This document shows positions 32,610 to 40,854 of a stretch of 64,000 nucleotides of DNA, piece after piece. This DNA is from Sphingomonas sp. QA11. Its GTDB lineage: Bacteria; Pseudomonadota; Alphaproteobacteria; Sphingomonadales; Sphingomonadaceae. The notes below the pieces were generated by a model that was not told the origin of the DNA, ran no database searches, and saw only the letters and a program-made list of their open reading frames with translations. How positions within the stretch are numbered: position 1 is the stretch's first letter; every line of letters begins with the position of its first letter. A program made the position numbers and the translations under genes. The stretch covers positions 3,686,501 through 3,750,500 of the forward strand of contig NZ_CP098774.1 in the NCBI RefSeq assembly GCF_028473665.1. The letters run 5' to 3'.

Positions 32610-32951
32610 TCACCCCGGACTTGTTCCGGGGTCCACTGTCGTATCAACCCAAGGGTCGAGACCGAGCGCGACGGCGAGATCATCCCATCTGGGATTGTCC
32701 CGTTCGATCAGGTTCTTCTTCCAGTCGCGGCGCCATTTCTTGATGCGCTTCTCGGCGGAGATAACGGCGTCCATCGTATCGCCGACCTCGTACCAGACGA
32801 GGCGTTTGATATCGTAACGCCTGGTGAAACCATCGAAGGTGCCGTCGCGGTGCTGCATGATGCGGCCGACGAGATTCGATGTGACGCCCGTGTAGAGGCG
32901 ACCGTTGAACGTGCTCGCCAGGATATACACGCACGGTTCGCGCTCTCTCAT
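32610..32951 (-). CDS. GIY-YIG nuclease family protein (YhbQ-like)
   Basis: A 113-residue single-domain GIY-YIG endonuclease-like protein. The motif appears as CVYILASTFNGRLYTGVTS, then a conserved Arg (LVGRIMQHR), KRLVWYEVGDTMDAV, and the metal-binding Glu in SAEKRIKKWRRDWKKNLIE. This is the small stand-alone (UPF0213/COG2827) class. Start M at 32951 (MREREPCVYI) is chosen; the frame is open upstream only through the palindromic repeat. The C-terminal 20 residues also run into repeat sequence. It is embedded between palindromes, and a deleted second copy follows at 33080-33209. Confidence 0.82.
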   Translation of the reverse strand: MREREPCVYILASTFNGRLYTGVTSNLVGRIMQHRDGTFDGFTRRYDIKRLVWYEVGDTMDAVISAEKRIKKWRRDWKKNLIERDNPRWDDLAVALGLDPWVDTTVDPGTSPG

Positions 32952-33079
32952 GCCATGGAGAATGCCGAACCGTGGATGCCGGAACAAGTCCGGCATGACG
33001 GATTTGGCAATCGCTTTCCGTCCCTCCACCGTCACCCCGGACTTGTTCCGGGGTCTACCGATGTCTCAACGTAAGGGAT

Positions 33080-33209
33080 CGAGATCGAGGTGACGGCGAG
33101 GTCATCCCATCTGGGTTATCGCGTTCGATGAGGTCGAGGTGACGCCGGAGTAAAGGCGACCGTTGAACGTACTCGCCAGGATACACACGCACGGTTCGCG
33201 CTCTCTCAT
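33080..33209 (-). pseudogene. Deleted copy of the GIY-YIG nuclease gene
   Basis: The first 22 codons (MREREPCVCILASTFNGRLY then SGVTS) are nearly identical to the intact gene at 32610-32951. The sequence then jumps directly to the LIERDN region in a shifted frame, losing most of the domain. Together with the adjoining palindrome this is a partial tandem duplication of the same unit. Confidence 0.75.
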
Positions 33210-33266
33210 GTCGCGGAGTTTGCCGAACCGTGGATGCCGGAACAAGTCCGGCATGACGGGCGGGAA

Positions 33267-33512
33267 TCAGGATGTGCGTTGCGGCAACAGCCACGTCCGC
33301 AGCGCGCTCGCGAGGTTGGGCGGATCGTCAGCCGTGATTCGCAATGCGTCGATCTCGGCGATCAGGGCGTTGAGCGGCAGGGAGCGTGTCTCGGCGGCGA
33401 TTTCAAGCGCCTCCCAGAACAGGGGTTCAAGGCTGATCGAGGTCGCATGCCCGGCGATCGTCACCGATCGCTTGACCGGGCCGACAAACCCGCCCGGCGG
33501 CGCCTCGATCAT
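33267..33512 (-). CDS. Ribbon-helix-helix domain protein (RHH_4 type)
   Basis: An 81-residue protein of the alphaproteobacterial RHH_4 family: KRSVTIAGHATSISLEPLFW forms the strand and first helix, EALEIAAETRSLPLNALIAEID the second, and LASALRTWLL the end. It is probably a DNA-binding regulator of unknown target. It lies 15 bases downstream of cobT on the same strand and could be its operon partner. Confidence 0.85.
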   Translation of the reverse strand: MIEAPPGGFVGPVKRSVTIAGHATSISLEPLFWEALEIAAETRSLPLNALIAEIDALRITADDPPNLASALRTWLLPQRTS

Positions 33513-33527
33513 TCAGCCACCGATCGC

Positions 33528-35357
33528 TCAGTCTGTGTCAAACAGGGCGGCGAGTTGCTCGATGATGGTGCCGCCGAGTTGCTCCGCGTCCATGATCGTC
33601 ACCGCGCGGGCGTAATAGCGCGTGACGTCGTGCCCGATGCCGATTGCGGCCAGCTCGACCGGCGACTTGGTTTCGATCCAGTTGATCACCTGACGCAGAT
33701 GGCGTTCGAGATAACTCCCCGAGTTCACGCTGAGCGTCGAATCGTCGACCGGGGCGCCATCCGAGATCACCATCATGATCTTGCGCTCCTCGGGCCGGGC
33801 GATCAGCCGGCTGTGCGCCCATAGCAACGCCTCACCGTCGATATTCTCCTTGAGCAGCCCCTCGCGCATCATCAGGCCGAGCGAGGTCCGGGCGCGCCGC
33901 CACGGCTCGTCGGCCTTTTTGTAGACAATGTGGCGCACGTCGTTGAGCCGCCCCGGCTGCGGCGGACGCCCCGCCGAAAGCCAGGTCTCGCGCGACTGGC
34001 CGCCCTTCCAGGCGCGGGTGGTGAAGCCGAGAATCTCCGTCTTCACCCCGCACCGTTCAAGCGTGCGGGCGAGGATGTCGGCGCTGATCGCCGCGATCGA
34101 GATCGGCCGGCCGCGCATCGACCCGGAATTGTCGATGAGCAGGGTGACCACCGTATCGCGGAAATCGGTCTCGCGCTCGATCTTGTAGCTGAGCGACTGA
34201 GTCGGGTTCACGACCACGCGTGCCAGACGCGCCGCGTCGAGCAGGCCTTCCTCCTGGTCGAAATCCCAGCTGCGGTTCTGCTGCGCCATCAGGCGGCGCT
34301 GCAGCCGGTTGGCGAGCTTCGTTACCGCGCCCTGCAGGTGAACGAGCTGCTGATCGAGATAGGACCGCAGCCGTGCCAGCTCGTCAGCGTCGCACAGGTC
34401 GGTCGCCGCGATTACCTCGTCGAAGCTGGTCGTCCATGCCTTGTATTCGAACTGAGGCGAGAAATCGGAGAAAGGGCGATTGGGGCGGACGGGCAGCATG
34501 CCTTCCTCGCCGTCATCGCCTGCCTCGCCGTCCATGTCCTGGAATTCGTCGTCGCTCTGCTCGGCGCCTTCGCCGTCCTGCGATTCGGCATCGCGATCGG
34601 ACCCGCGCGCCTCGATCTCGCCCTGGCCCTGCTCGCCTTCGCCCTCGCCATCCTCGCCCTCGTCCGACTGCTGCTCGTCGGAGCCCTCATCCTCCGATCC
34701 GCCTTCATCGGCCTCGTCGGGGATCATGTCACCCTCGACCAGGTCGAGATCCTCGAGCAGGCGCGTGACCAGGGTCGCGAAAGCGCGCTGATCGTCGATC
34801 GCCAGCGCCAGCGCGTCGAGGTCCTTGCCCGCCTTTTCCTCGATCCAGTCGCGCACCAGCGCCATGCCGGGCGCGGTGACCGCCGGCGCCTCCGCCCCCG
34901 TCAGCCGCTCGCGCACCATCAGGCCAAGCGCGGTCGACAGCGGCACTTCCTCGCGATTGCGGGCACGGGTGATCGGATCGGCGCGCAGCTTCAGGTCGAG
35001 CGCGGTCGCCAGATTGGCGGCGATGCCGGCATAGCCCCGCGCACCCAGCGCCTCGACCCGGGCGCCCTCGACCGCGTCGAACACCGCGCGCGCGACCGCC
35101 TCGGCCGGTGCCTGGCGGGCATGGAGCGTCGCATTGTGGTGCCGCAACCGAAGCGCGAAACCATCGGCGAAGCCACGCGCCTCCGCCACCTGCTCGGCGG
35201 GCAGCGTGCGCGCCGGCATCGGCACCTTGATATGCTTGCCCGACTGAGTCGGGGCGTCGGCGGTGAAGGCGAGCTCAATCTCCGGCTCGTGCGCGATCGC
35301 CCGCGCGGTGCCGCCGAGCACAGCCTTGAAGCGATCGAGGGGGGTTTCCGTCGTCAT
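33528..35357 (-). CDS. cobT: Aerobic cobaltochelatase subunit CobT
   Basis: A 609-residue subunit of the ATP-dependent chelatase that inserts cobalt into hydrogenobyrinate diamide in cobalamin synthesis. It has an N-terminal helical region, a very acidic low-complexity linker (about residues 210-285, rich in DEG), and a C-terminal VWA domain with the metal site LLIDNSGSMRG. Its ATG 35357 overlaps the stop of the upstream unknown gene (ATGA). CobS, the AAA+ partner, is at 36353-37357. CobN is not in the window. Confidence 0.95.
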   Translation of the reverse strand: MTTETPLDRFKAVLGGTARAIAHEPEIELAFTADAPTQSGKHIKVPMPARTLPAEQVAEARGFADGFALRLRHHNATLHARQAPAEAVARAVFDAVEGARVEALGARGYAGIAANLATALDLKLRADPITRARNREEVPLSTALGLMVRERLTGAEAPAVTAPGMALVRDWIEEKAGKDLDALALAIDDQRAFATLVTRLLEDLDLVEGDMIPDEADEGGSEDEGSDEQQSDEGEDGEGEGEQGQGEIEARGSDRDAESQDGEGAEQSDDEFQDMDGEAGDDGEEGMLPVRPNRPFSDFSPQFEYKAWTTSFDEVIAATDLCDADELARLRSYLDQQLVHLQGAVTKLANRLQRRLMAQQNRSWDFDQEEGLLDAARLARVVVNPTQSLSYKIERETDFRDTVVTLLIDNSGSMRGRPISIAAISADILARTLERCGVKTEILGFTTRAWKGGQSRETWLSAGRPPQPGRLNDVRHIVYKKADEPWRRARTSLGLMMREGLLKENIDGEALLWAHSRLIARPEERKIMMVISDGAPVDDSTLSVNSGSYLERHLRQVINWIETKSPVELAAIGIGHDVTRYYARAVTIMDAEQLGGTIIEQLAALFDTD

Positions 35358-36196
35358 GGCTTCTGCTCTGGCACCACCAAACGCCCCGGCGCAAGATCGC
35401 GGTCGATCCTGATCCGCGCGATCTTCGTCTGCGGATCGAATTCAAGCACGGTCACGACCGCCCCTTCGATCACGCCGTACGCCGGCAGGCGGGCGATCGA
35501 TATCCTGTGCCGCACCTCCGGCAGGGGGCGACTCATGCCGTACAGCATCAGCTCGGCATCGAAGGACAGGCTGTCCTTCTCGCCCGCCGTCCCGGCATAG
35601 CGCAGCCGCAGCTCGCTGCCGTCGCCGAGCAGCAGCCCGCTGATCAGGCCATAGCGCGCTGGCGTGATCTCGAAAGGCGCGCGGCCCGAGTCGCCCTTTG
35701 CCCCGATCAGAATCGCGTGATCGAGCTTCTCGTCATTGTCGCTGTCGTAGAGGCAGTAGCGCGTGACCAGCTTGGTCGGCCTGAGCAGGCCGACCAGGCC
35801 GAAGCCCATCGAGCCGACCATCGCCTTGGTGAAGGACGGATCCTGTTCCGTCTCGCAGAACACCACCGGCGGATCACCGGGAATGCCAGCGACGCGGGCC
35901 GATTCGAACACCGTTTCGCGGCTGAAATGGCGTTTCTGGCCGAGCCGGTCGAGGTCGATCGGATCGACCAGCAACACCGTTTCCGGCCGGCCGAGCGGGC
36001 TTTGCGCGATGACGGCGCCGGGGACGGCGATCTGTTCTCCCTTGAGCGTGCGGCCGGGGAGGAGGGGAACCGAGGCCGGCTGGACCTTGTAGTCGGGGGT
36101 CTTGGCGGCGGTGAGCATAAGCAGGGCGGCCAGAGTCGCCGCGACTTTCGTCGATTTCCCGCTACTCGAATGAGAGACGTCTGGCCGGACGTTCAT
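35354..36196 (-). CDS. Exported hypothetical protein between cobS and cobT
   Basis: A 280-residue protein, apparently exported. A moderately hydrophobic N-terminal segment (KVAATLAALLMLTAAKT) precedes a beta-rich body with no motif I recognise (QDPSFTKAMVGSMGFGLVGL, YCLYDSDNDEKLDHAILIG). ATG 36196 follows GAGGTG. Its TGA overlaps the cobT ATG, so both are translated together. The periplasmic prediction is at odds with a direct cobaltochelatase role. Related Sphingomonas proteins are annotated only as hypothetical as far as I recall. Confidence 0.7.
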   Translation of the reverse strand: MNVRPDVSHSSSGKSTKVAATLAALLMLTAAKTPDYKVQPASVPLLPGRTLKGEQIAVPGAVIAQSPLGRPETVLLVDPIDLDRLGQKRHFSRETVFESARVAGIPGDPPVVFCETEQDPSFTKAMVGSMGFGLVGLLRPTKLVTRYCLYDSDNDEKLDHAILIGAKGDSGRAPFEITPARYGLISGLLLGDGSELRLRYAGTAGEKDSLSFDAELMLYGMSRPLPEVRHRISIARLPAYGVIEGAVVTVLEFDPQTKIARIRIDRDLAPGRLVVPEQKP

Positions 36197-36229
36197 TGCC
36201 AACACCTCGGCATCATCCAGCTGGAACCT

Positions 36230-36326
36230 CCCCGGCGGAGGCCAGGGTCCAGTTCAGGAACGGAAGGAAACGGGCGATTCGACCGACCAGAAAGGTCCCC
36301 CAACTGGCCCCCGGCCTTCGCCGGGG
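36230..36326. repeat. Intergenic inverted repeat (CCCCGGCG family)
   Basis: Arms of about 25 bases: 36230-36254 (starts CCCCGGCGGAGGCCAGG) and 36302-36326 (ends CTTCGCCGGGG), with roughly five mismatches and a 47-base spacer. It lies between cobS and the gene upstream of cobT. This is another dispersed palindrome family common in sphingomonads. Confidence 0.6.
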
Positions 36327-36352
36327 AAGAACGATAGGGATTGAGCCGTGGT

Positions 36353-37357
36353 TCAACCCTTGCCGACCACGCTCTCGGGCAGATCCTTGCCGAACACGCG
36401 CTGATAATATTCGGCGACCAGCGCCCGCTCGGCCTCGTCGCACTTGTTGAGGAAGCTGAGGCGGAAGGCGAAGCCGATATCGCCGAAGATCAGCGCGTTC
36501 TGCGCCCAGGTGATCACGGTGCGCGGGCTCATCACGGTGGAGATGTCGCCGTTGATGAAGCCACGGCGGGTCAGGTCGGCCACGCGGACCATGTTGTCCA
36601 CCGCCTGCTTGCCCTCCGGCTTGTCATATTCGCCCGACTTGGCGAGCACGATCTGCGCCTCGACCGCGGCGGGCAGATAGTTGAGCGTGACGACGATGTT
36701 CCACCGGTCCATCTGGCCCTGGTTGATCTGCTGCGTGCCGTGATAGAGACCGCTGGTGTCGCCCAGGCCCACCGTGTTGGCGGTGGCGAACAGGCGGAAC
36801 CACGGGTTCGGGCGGATCACCCGGTTCTGGTCGAGCAGGGTCAGCTTGCCCTCGGTCTCGAGCACGCGCTGGATGACGAACATCACGTCCGGGCGACCCG
36901 CGTCATATTCGTCGAACACCAGGGCGGTCGGGGTCTGCAACGCCCAGGGCAGCAGGCCTTCGCGGAATTCGGTGACCTGCTGGCCATCCTTCAGCACGAT
37001 CGCGTCGCGACCGACCAGATCGATCCGGCTGATATGCGCATCGAGGTTGATTCGGATGCAGGGCCATTTCAGCCGCGCCGCGACCTGTTCGATATGAGTC
37101 GACTTGCCGGTGCCATGATAGCCCTGGACCATCACGCGGCGATTGTGCGCGAAGCCGGCACAGATCGCGAGCGTGGTGTCCGCATCGAACACATAGGCCG
37201 GATCAAGATCGGGCACGCGCTCGTCCGCCTCGCTGAAGGCCGGGACCTCCATGTCCGAATCGATGCCGAAAAGCTCACGGACCTGCACCACCTTGTCGGG
37301 GGCCTCCAGAATCGTGGTCTCGCGGCTATCGGGTTGGGTGTTGGATATGTCCGTCAT
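36353..37357 (-). CDS. cobS: Aerobic cobaltochelatase subunit CobS
   Basis: A 334-residue AAA+ ATPase that, with CobT, powers cobalt insertion by CobN. It has Walker A QGYHGTGKSTHIEQVAARL, Walker B TALVFDEYDAGRPDVM, sensor ATANTVGLGDTSGLYHG, and the conserved N-terminal segment EVPAFSEADERVPDLDPAYV. The start at 37357 (MTDISNTQ) is chosen; an in-frame ATG at 37405 adds 16 atypical residues. In many alphaproteobacteria a J-domain gene and bolA lie immediately upstream. Here 7 kb of other genes intervene. Confidence 0.95.
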   Translation of the reverse strand: MTDISNTQPDSRETTILEAPDKVVQVRELFGIDSDMEVPAFSEADERVPDLDPAYVFDADTTLAICAGFAHNRRVMVQGYHGTGKSTHIEQVAARLKWPCIRINLDAHISRIDLVGRDAIVLKDGQQVTEFREGLLPWALQTPTALVFDEYDAGRPDVMFVIQRVLETEGKLTLLDQNRVIRPNPWFRLFATANTVGLGDTSGLYHGTQQINQGQMDRWNIVVTLNYLPAAVEAQIVLAKSGEYDKPEGKQAVDNMVRVADLTRRGFINGDISTVMSPRTVITWAQNALIFGDIGFAFRLSFLNKCDEAERALVAEYYQRVFGKDLPESVVGKG

Positions 37358-37463
37358 GATCTCGTACCGTTCGGGCTGATCTGCAGAAGCCCTGCTCCTC
37401 TTCAACGATCGAGAAGGAAGAACGGCACTTCGACAAGCTCAGTGCGAACGGAATCCAGCTTCG

Positions 37464-38162
37464 TCAAGCCGAACTGGTCTTTGGTGGCAACGGAAACAGC
37501 GTAATAAACTGTTCCGCAAGTGCGCGATCCCCCGATAATTTCAGCGAGCCGGCCGATTCGGCATCCCCGATCGGGCGCCCGCCATAGACGACCGACGCCA
37601 GCGTCACGGGGTCGGTATCGAATATTGCGTCCGCCGGGCGCGGATCAGTCCGGCGAATCACGATCCCTTCCCTGTCCACCTCAGCGACGAATTCGTCCTC
37701 GCCGAAGCGGAAGCCGACCGAGCGGTTCACGTCGCCCGAGCGCGACCGGTCGATCATCGTGCGGAAGGACAGCATGATCGATGCGGCACTGAGCGGAAGA
37801 GTGGTATCGTGGCGATGCGACCTGACCGCCCAGCGGCCGAGTTCCTGGATCGCCGTTTCGCTCGCATAGCCCCAGGGGGTGAGGCCATAGACCTGCACCG
37901 AGGCGGGTGGCGGCAGCTTCCGACGGGTCAGGATGCCAACCTCCTCCATGCCCTCGAGCCGCTGAGTCAGCACGTTCGCGCTGATCCCGCCGAGCGCCTT
38001 CTTCAACTCGCCGAAGCGGCGCGGGCCGAACATGAGTTCGCGCACGATCAGCAGCGACCAGCGCTCGCCTACCAGCTCCATCGCCAGCGCAGTGCCGCAG
38101 GCGTCGTCATACCAGCGCTTTTCCGGCTTCTTTTCCAATTCAGTTATTTTTTCTAACTCCAT
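37464..38162 (-). CDS. HxlR-family regulator with C-terminal SCP2-like domain
   Basis: A 232-residue regulator. Residues 15-110 form the HxlR winged helix (CGTALAMELVGERWSLLIVR, ELMFGPRRFGELKKALGGIS, LTQRLEGMEEVGILTRR, YGLTPWGYA). Residues 120-225 resemble a small sterol-carrier/ligand-binding domain (VGFRFGEDEFVAEVDREGIV). HxlR proteins sense electrophiles or aldehydes in several bacteria. It is divergent from the VOC/DUF1428 cluster at 38238, with a 75-base gap, and is presumably that cluster's regulator. Confidence 0.9.
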   Translation of the reverse strand: MELEKITELEKKPEKRWYDDACGTALAMELVGERWSLLIVRELMFGPRRFGELKKALGGISANVLTQRLEGMEEVGILTRRKLPPPASVQVYGLTPWGYASETAIQELGRWAVRSHRHDTTLPLSAASIMLSFRTMIDRSRSGDVNRSVGFRFGEDEFVAEVDREGIVIRRTDPRPADAIFDTDPVTLASVVYGGRPIGDAESAGSLKLSGDRALAEQFITLFPLPPKTSSA

Positions 38163-38237
38163 AGTTGCTTTTAATAACTTCCGGCGTCATCATCGTCAAA
38201 TAGCGATTCGCCTGACACGCAGAGGAAAGAATTTGCC

Positions 38238-38681
38238 ATGCCCAAGATGATCTTTGTGAACCTGCCGGTGGCCGACGTCGACCGCTCGGTCGCCTTTTAC
38301 GAAGCGATCGGCGCGACCAGGGACGAGCGATTCTGCCAGGCGGGCAGCGCCGCGATGCTGATGTTTTCCGACACGATCAGCCTGATGGTCCTGAGTCATG
38401 CCCGTTTCAGCGATTTCACCTCCAAGAGGATCATCGATGCGCGTACCGATTGCGAAGTGCTGATCTGCCTTTCGGAGGATAGCCGCGATGCCGTCGACCA
38501 GACCCTTGCCAAGGCGGTTGCCGCCGGAGCGCGGCCCGACCCCGCCCCCGCGCAGGACCTTGGCTTCATGTACGGCCGCAGCTTCCAGGACCCAGACGGC
38601 CACAGCATCGAGCTGACCTGGATGGACCTCGACGCGGCGATGGCCGCGATGGCCGGCGGAGACGAACCGGTCGACGCCTGA
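38238..38681 (+). CDS. VOC-family (glyoxalase-like) protein
   Basis: A 147-residue vicinal-oxygen-chelate protein: KMIFVNLPVADVDRSVAFYE opens the first beta-alpha-beta-beta-beta unit, and GRSFQDPDGHSIELTWMDLD closes the second with the metal-site Glu. Members include glyoxalase I, dioxygenases and resistance proteins; the reaction here is unknown. AGAGGAAAGAATTTGCC precedes ATG 38238. First gene of a forward cluster of small detoxification-type enzymes, divergent from the HxlR regulator. Confidence 0.88.
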   Translation: MPKMIFVNLPVADVDRSVAFYEAIGATRDERFCQAGSAAMLMFSDTISLMVLSHARFSDFTSKRIIDARTDCEVLICLSEDSRDAVDQTLAKAVAAGARPDPAPAQDLGFMYGRSFQDPDGHSIELTWMDLDAAMAAMAGGDEPVDA

Positions 38682-38715
38682 ACAACCGACGCCATATAAG
38701 ATGAGGAGAGAGACG

Positions 38716-39438
38716 ATGAGCTATATCCAGGGTTTCGTGCTCGCGGTGCCGGCCGCCAACAAGCAGGCCTATCTCGACCATGCGACCGGCACGGTGCCGC
38801 TTTTCCGCGACTATGGCATGACGCGCATGGTCGAGAATTGGGGTGACGAGGTGCCCGACGGCACGGTCACCGATTTCAGGCGCGCGGTGAAGGCCGGGGA
38901 CGACGAGGTCGTACTGTTCAGCTGGGTCGAATGGCCCTCCAAGGAGGCCCATGACACCGGCATGCAGAAGATGATGGATGACCCGCGCATGGCGAAGATG
39001 GTCGAGATGCCGTTCGACGGCAAGCGCATGATCTATGGCGGCTTCGCTCCGCTGCTCGACGACGGGACGGGTGGATCGACCGGTTATGTCGACGGCTATC
39101 TGGTGCCGGTCCCGGACGGCAAGAAAGGCGCGTATCGCGACATGGCGAGCAAGGCCTCCGCGGTGTTCCGCGACCATGGCGCGACCCGGGTGGTCGAGGC
39201 CTGGGGCGACGCCGTGCCCGACGGTACCGTCACCGACTATAAGGGCGCGGTGAAGGCCATAGGCGACGAGAAGGTCGTCTTCTCCTGGGTCGAATGGCCG
39301 TCGAAGGAAGTCCGCGACGCCGGCATGGCCAAGGTGATGGAGGACGAGCGGATGAAGCCGTCCGCCGGTTCGGAAATGCCGTTCGACGGCAAGCGCATGG
39401 TCTATGGCGGCTTCGCGCCTATCCTCGACGCGGCCTGA
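38716..39438 (+). CDS. DUF1428 protein, tandem-domain form
   Basis: A 240-residue protein made of two DUF1428 domains. Residues 1-120 (SYIQGFVLAVPAANKQAYLD, FSWVEWPSKEAHDTGMQKMM, MPFDGKRMIYGGFAPLL) are repeated at 121-240 (GYVDGYLVPVPDGKKGAYRD, FSWVEWPSKEVRDAGMAKVM, MPFDGKRMVYGGFAPIL). The usual family member is a single domain of about 120 residues, so this is an internal duplication and fusion. ATG 38716 follows GAGGAGAGAGACG. Function unknown. It sits within the VOC cluster. Confidence 0.88.
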   Translation: MSYIQGFVLAVPAANKQAYLDHATGTVPLFRDYGMTRMVENWGDEVPDGTVTDFRRAVKAGDDEVVLFSWVEWPSKEAHDTGMQKMMDDPRMAKMVEMPFDGKRMIYGGFAPLLDDGTGGSTGYVDGYLVPVPDGKKGAYRDMASKASAVFRDHGATRVVEAWGDAVPDGTVTDYKGAVKAIGDEKVVFSWVEWPSKEVRDAGMAKVMEDERMKPSAGSEMPFDGKRMVYGGFAPILDAA

Positions 39439-39484
39439 GCCCGGAGCCGCCCCCCTTTCCCCCTGCCCTCCAAGGAGAGCGACG

Positions 39485-40276
39485 ATGCCCAATCCCGAAG
39501 GTACCCCGATCTGGTACGAACTGATGACCACCGACCCGGAGGCGTCAAAGGCATTTTACGACGACGTGATCGGCTGGACGGTGCAGGACAAGCCGGCCGG
39601 CGACATGGATTACCGGATGATCGACAGCGGCAATGGCGGCGACCTGGTCGGCGGCGTGATGCGCCTGACCGAGCAGATGACGGCGGGCGGGGGCCGGCCG
39701 ACCTGGCTCTTCTATATCGGCGTCGACGATGTCGATGCATCGGTCGGGAAGATCGAGGCGGCCGGCGGCAGCGTCCTGATGCCGGCCTGGGACATCCCCG
39801 ATGTCGGCCGGATCGCGATGGTCGCCGATCCGCAGGGCATCCCCTTCTATATCATGCGCGGCGCCTCCGGGGAGAACAGCACCGCCTGGGACCGGATGGG
39901 CATGGGCAAATGCAACTGGAACGAGCTGGCCACGCCCGACCAGGCCGGCGCCAACGCCTTTTACGCCACCGTGTTCGGCTGGACCTATCCCGACAGGATG
40001 CCGATGGGCGAGATGGGCGACTATGTGTTCGTGCAGGCCGGCGACCAGACGATCGGCGCGACGATGACGGCGCCGGCCGACGGCCCGCCCCCGGCATGGC
40101 GCTTCTATTTCCGCGCGCCCGATATCGAGGCGGCGGCGGCCAAGGTCTCGAAAAATGGCGGGACCGTCCATGCCGGCCCGATGGAGGTGCCCGGCGGCGA
40201 CCGCATCATCGTGGCGAGCGACCCGCACGGCGTGATGTTCGGCGTGGTGGGGCCGGGCCAGCAACAGGACCGGTAG
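39485..40276 (+). CDS. Two-domain VOC-family protein
   Basis: A 263-residue protein with two VOC domains. The first is PIWYELMTTDPEASKAFYDD to MVADPQGIPFYIMRG. The second is CNWNELATPDQAGANAFYAT to IIVASDPHGVMFGVVGPG. This matches the class of CFP32/lactoylglutathione-lyase-like proteins of unknown substrate. ATG 39485 follows AAGGAGAGCGACG. It shares the HxlR-linked cluster with other VOC and DUF1428 genes. Confidence 0.88.
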   Translation: MPNPEGTPIWYELMTTDPEASKAFYDDVIGWTVQDKPAGDMDYRMIDSGNGGDLVGGVMRLTEQMTAGGGRPTWLFYIGVDDVDASVGKIEAAGGSVLMPAWDIPDVGRIAMVADPQGIPFYIMRGASGENSTAWDRMGMGKCNWNELATPDQAGANAFYATVFGWTYPDRMPMGEMGDYVFVQAGDQTIGATMTAPADGPPPAWRFYFRAPDIEAAAAKVSKNGGTVHAGPMEVPGGDRIIVASDPHGVMFGVVGPGQQQDR

Positions 40277-40304
40277 CGGAAAGCCAAGATACGGAGAGAG
40301 TGTC

Positions 40305-40793
40305 ATGACGAAGATCACCCCCTGCCTCTGGTATGACGGCACGGCCGAGGAGGCGGCTGCCTTCTACGCCGCGACCTTCCCCGATTCGCGGGTCGAGGCG
40401 GTGCACCGCGCGCCGGCGGACTTCCCCGGCGGGCATCAGGGCGATGTGCTGACCGTCGATTTCACGGTGCTTGGCATGCGGTTCCTCGGCCTCAATGGCG
40501 GGCCGGCATTCACCTTCGACGAGGCGGTGTCCTTCCAGGTCCATACCGACGACCAGGCGGAGACCGACCGCTACTGGAACGCGATCGTCGGCAATGGCGG
40601 TGCCGAGAGCGCGTGCGGCTGGTGCAGGGACAAATGGGGCCTGTCCTGGCAGATCACCCCGCGCGTGCTGACCGACGCGATGACCAACCCCGACCGGGCG
40701 GCTGCCGGGCGCGCGATGGAAGCGATGATGACGATGCGCAAGATCGACATCGCGACCATCGAACGGGCGCTGGCCGGAGAGGTCGCGGCATGA
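40305..40793 (+). CDS. VOC-family protein, PhnB-like
   Basis: A 162-residue protein of the PhnB/3-dmu-9_3-mt subfamily: MTKITPCLWYDGTAEEAAAF at the start, FTFDEAVSFQVHTDDQAETD in the middle, and WGLSWQITPRVLTDAM near the end. Names like 3-demethylubiquinone methyltransferase are historical for this family and should not be taken as function. GAGAGAGTGTC precedes ATG 40305, 29 bases after the previous gene. Confidence 0.9.
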   Translation: MTKITPCLWYDGTAEEAAAFYAATFPDSRVEAVHRAPADFPGGHQGDVLTVDFTVLGMRFLGLNGGPAFTFDEAVSFQVHTDDQAETDRYWNAIVGNGGAESACGWCRDKWGLSWQITPRVLTDAMTNPDRAAAGRAMEAMMTMRKIDIATIERALAGEVAA

Positions 40794-40854
40794 TCGCCGC
40801 GGTCGACATGGAGAAGAACGCCGCCTGAAAGGGCCGCCAGCCAAAGGATATCCC

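Larger units (their letters stand above)
32541..33260. repeat. Cluster of palindromic repeats flanking GIY-YIG genes
   Basis: Three copies of a unit beginning GCCGAACCGTGGATG(C/A)CGG and running through AACAAGTCCGGCATGACGG occur at 32541-32580, 32963-33002 and 33222-33259. The first two are followed by the inverted form CCCCGGACTTGTTCCGGGG (32611-32632 and 33031-33052, approximate). The unit reads MPDLFRHP when translated from the other strand and is common as a dispersed palindrome in sphingomonads. An intact and a deleted GIY-YIG gene lie between the copies. Confidence 0.75.

Noticed and set aside
32952..33035. N-terminal extension of the GIY-YIG protein reading MPDLFRHP
   Set aside because: This is translation of the dispersed palindromic repeat, not part of the domain.
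40790..40828. 12-codon ATGA-coupled frame (MIAAVDMEKNAA) after the PhnB-like gene
   Set aside because: Too short, with no distinguishing features; probably chance overlap or the residue of a lost gene.
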